A DNA stretch of 8,174 nucleotides, from the NCBI GenBank assembly GCA_017476305.1, contig JAFVAA010000470.1, positions 1 to 8,174 on the forward strand, read 5' to 3'. Below are positions 6,149-8,174 of the stretch, one piece after another; positions within the stretch are counted from its first letter, which is position 1; every line of letters starts with the position of its first letter. A program made the translations under genes and the position numbers. The DNA is from Lachnospiraceae bacterium. Lineage in GTDB: Bacteria; Bacillota; Clostridia; Lachnospirales; Lachnospiraceae. The notes under the pieces are model-generated. The model was not told the origin of the DNA. It saw only the letters and a program-made list of their open reading frames with translations, and searched no databases.

Positions 6149-6207
6149 GGGTACTGTTAATATAAGTATTATGACAATCAATCAATTAAAGAAAGAAGGA
6201 AAAGGAT

Positions 6208-8174
6208 ATGAGAAAGAGTAATAGAGTAATTGCAACCGGTCTAACCTGTCTTTTAGCAACGAGCTTACTGCTCGGAAATGTGGAGTATGCCACACATACC
6301 TTTGCTGCAGAGGATGCAGTGAAAAATCAGCGTGTCACAGTGCTGGCAGGTGCAGTAAAGGAAAAGAAAAGCATTGAGAAAGAGGAATCTGTTTATGTGA
6401 CTCTGGATGCGAATGGAGCGAAAAAGAAAGTGATCGTTTCGGATTGGTTGAAAAATTCCGGAATCAGTGGGACGATAGAGGATGTATCCACTCTTACAGA
6501 TATTCAGAACACAAAGGGAAATGAACCATTCACACAGGATGGAGATAAGCTTACATGGGAAGCAGGAACAGAGGATATTTATTATCAGGGAACCACAGAG
6601 GAGGAGCTTCCTGTCAGCATGGAAATCACCTATAAGCTGGACGGTAAAGAAATTGCTCCAAAGGATCTCCTGGGACAGAGTGGAAAACTGGAGATTACGA
6701 TTCAGTATAAGAATCTCTCAAAGCAGACCGTCATGGTCAATGGAAAGGAAAAAGAAATCTATACTCCGTTCTTAATGGCGACCGGTATGTTCCTTCCGGT
6801 AGATAATTTCTCTAATGTCAAAGTAGATAATGGAAGAGTGGTGTCCGAAGGAGATAATGATATCGTAGCTGTATATGGTATGCCGGGCCTAAAAGAAAGC
6901 CTTGATTTAGACAGCATAGACTTTGGGGATGATTCGGATATTGATCTGGATGGCCTGAAGGATAAAATGACGGATTCTGCTACGATCACGGCAGATGTGA
7001 CGGATTTCGAGATGGGGCAGACCTATACGGTGGCCACTCCAAATCTGTTCAGCAGTCTGGATTTTGACGAGATTCAGGATACAGATGAATTAGAGGATAA
7101 GATGGATGAACTTACCGATGCTGCAGGTGATCTGGTGGATGGTACGGATAAGATCAATGACGGCTTAGATACTCTGGATAAGAATTTTGGAAAGTATGAG
7201 GATGCGATTCAAAAGCTTCGTAAGGGTGTGAAGCAGCTGGATGATGGCAGTGCCGCGATCAAGGAAGCTACGAAAACCTATACCAGTGCTACGGATAAGA
7301 TTTTAAGTGCAGTGGGAACTTATGTAGATGGTACAAAGACCTATGCAAAGAATGAGAAAAAGTATGATGCGGCTGCAAAAAAACTGGTAGACGGAATTGG
7401 CCAGCTTTATCAGGGAGTAAAGCCATTTCCGAAATCTTATGGTGAGTTCCATGCGAAATTAGAGGAATATACTTCTGGTGTGAATACACTTCTTTCCAAG
7501 GACAATATGGAGAAGCTGTCCGGCGGTGTGGCTGCGTTAAGCTCAGGAGTAAAGACGATCAATGAATCTGCAGGCAAGTTAAATGAGAACAAAGAAAAGG
7601 TGGATACTGCCATTGCAGGTCTGGAGGAACTGGTAAAGAATTATAAAGCCCTGGCAGCAGCAGAGACGGATGCTGTAAAAAAAGCTACCTATGAAAAAAT
7701 GGCAGAAAATATGGAACTGGCGGTAGCAGGAACAAAGCAGTATGTAGAAGGTGCAGAGACCTTTGCTGCAGCCGTAGATGCAGCAACGAACGGAAAGGCT
7801 GATGGTGCCTATGATGCAGAGGGACAGAATGACCTTTTGGCAGGACTTGGTTCCTTGGGAACTGCAGCAGAGCAGATGTCAGGTTATGCAGAAACGATCC
7901 GCAGCTCCAAATCGCCACTTATGGAGGCAAGCGGAACCATTAAGTCAAGCATTGGTTCCATTGCGACAAATTTAGAGAAAGCAAGCGCAGGTGGAAATGA
8001 GTTAGTAAAAAATAATAAAAAGTTAGCAGACGGTGCCAATTCGCTCATTAAAAATGCCGGAAAGCTAAAATCAAATTCGAAAAAGCTTACGAGCAACAGT
8101 GACAGCTTTAGAGATGCTGCAAATAAGCTGGCAAAAGGAACCTCAGAGCTTTTATCCGGAGTAGACACGCTTAC
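6208..8174 (+). CDS. Secreted heptad-repeat protein, partner of the MMPL transporter (3' end outside window)
   Basis: The ATG at 6208 has GAAGGA 7 nt upstream and opens at least 655 codons that run off the window. The N-terminus is a signal peptide: M-R-K-S-N-R, a hydrophobic stretch at 7-25, and a likely cleavage after Ala33 or Ala34 (T-F-A-A before E-D). Residues about 40-290 form a non-repetitive, probably beta-rich ectodomain including T-P-F-L-M-A-T-G-M at 186-194 and an Asp-rich stretch near 230-250. From about 295 the protein is helical, with seven-residue repeats of the type Leu/Ile/Tyr-x-x-Gly/Ala in three blocks (295-406, 437-485, 599 to the window end). Such Leu-x-x-Gly repeats are typical of the extracytoplasmic part of YhgE/Pip-like proteins, which end in membrane helices; whether this one does lies outside the window. 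Position after an MMPL gene suggests joint work at the envelope. The biochemical role is unknown. Confidence 0.88.
   Translation, partial: MRKSNRVIATGLTCLLATSLLLGNVEYATHTFAAEDAVKNQRVTVLAGAVKEKKSIEKEESVYVTLDANGAKKKVIVSDWLKNSGISGTIEDVSTLTDIQNTKGNEPFTQDGDKLTWEAGTEDIYYQGTTEEELPVSMEITYKLDGKEIAPKDLLGQSGKLEITIQYKNLSKQTVMVNGKEKEIYTPFLMATGMFLPVDNFSNVKVDNGRVVSEGDNDIVAVYGMPGLKESLDLDSIDFGDDSDIDLDGLKDKMTDSATITADVTDFEMGQTYTVATPNLFSSLDFDEIQDTDELEDKMDELTDAAGDLVDGTDKINDGLDTLDKNFGKYEDAIQKLRKGVKQLDDGSAAIKEATKTYTSATDKILSAVGTYVDGTKTYAKNEKKYDAAAKKLVDGIGQLYQGVKPFPKSYGEFHAKLEEYTSGVNTLLSKDNMEKLSGGVAALSSGVKTINESAGKLNENKEKVDTAIAGLEELVKNYKALAAAETDAVKKATYEKMAENMELAVAGTKQYVEGAETFAAAVDAATNGKADGAYDAEGQNDLLAGLGSLGTAAEQMSGYAETIRSSKSPLMEASGTIKSSIGSIATNLEKASAGGNELVKNNKKLADGANSLIKNAGKLKSNSKKLTSNSDSFRDAANKLAKGTSELLSGVDTL
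7090..7425 (+). repeat. Coding heptad block 1 (16 repeats)
   Basis: Residues 295-406 divide without any gap into 16 seven-residue units, for example LVDGTDK, INDGLDT, LRKGVKQ, LDDGSAA, YVDGTKT, LVDGIGQ. Position 1 is Leu, Ile or Tyr in all 16, and position 4 is Gly or Ala in most. The DNA copies have diverged, so this is an old protein repeat under structural selection rather than a recent tandem duplication. Confidence 0.85.
7516..7662 (+). repeat. Coding heptad block 2 (7 repeats)
   Basis: Residues 437-485 form seven contiguous units: LSGGVAA, LSSGVKT, INESAGK, LNENKEK, VDTAIAG, LEELVKN, YKALAAA. The phase is the same as in block 1 (hydrophobic at 1, mostly small or polar at 4). A 30-residue stretch containing Pro-rich P-F-P-K separates it from block 1 and probably marks a turn. 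Confidence 0.75.
8002..8169 (+). repeat. Coding heptad block 3 (at least 8 repeats, continues past the window)
   Basis: Residues 599-654 form eight contiguous units, including LVKNNKK, LADGANS, LIKNAGK, LTSNSDS, FRDAANK, LAKGTSE and LLSGVDT. Lys, Asn and Ser fill the solvent positions here, in contrast to the Asp-rich start of block 1. The next codon is again Leu, so the block goes on beyond the window. Confidence 0.75.

Noticed and set aside
6482..6775. 97-codon plus-strand frame inside the secreted protein gene
   Set aside because: It overlaps in another frame the continuous frame from 6208, which has a signal peptide, a ribosome binding site and periodic repeats.
7090..8169. Tandem DNA repeat or CRISPR-like array
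   Set aside because: The periodicity is at the amino-acid level (21 bp) with diverged DNA; there are no identical repeats separated by unique spacers.

Overview
The window looks like a Gram-positive, low-to-mid GC anaerobe of the Clostridia, most likely Lachnospiraceae-like. The grounds are the AAGGAG-type ribosome binding sites, sigma-A promoters with 17-bp spacers, a perfect CIRCE operator, the divergent clostridial form of HtpG, a nickel-hydrogenase maturation gene (hypB), and an MMPL exporter next to a secreted helical protein. The family-level assignment is an inference; no marker gene here settles it.

Left part (1-1020). The 3' end of a Na+/Ca2+-exchanger-type (CaCA) antiporter on the + strand converges on hypB on the - strand. 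Their stop codons are only 8 bp apart.

Positions 1021-1533. This 513-bp stretch has no convincing intact gene. Its hypB-proximal half holds a compact palindromic element: three successive stem-loops inside a pair of 13-bp direct repeats. The element also reads as a short open frame on the - strand. Its htpG-proximal half is a complete stress-response control region: a sigma-A-like promoter, a perfect CIRCE (HrcA operator) just after the likely transcription start, and a long stem-loop in the 5' leader.

Middle (1534-3723). htpG encodes the bacterial Hsp90, here 703 residues with two highly acidic insertions and a methionine-rich C-terminal segment. A strong intrinsic terminator follows.

Right part (3724-8174). 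A promoter flanked by two TGAC-N5-GTCA dyads (probable repressor operators, TetR-like by architecture) drives a 714-residue MMPL/RND-type transporter. Downstream is a secreted protein, cut by the window end, in which 31 seven-residue repeats can be read in three blocks. The two genes probably form one envelope module: a proton-driven membrane pump plus a long extracytoplasmic helical partner. Such pairs occur in Clostridia but, as far as I know, have no defined function, and this is the best candidate here for an undescribed system.
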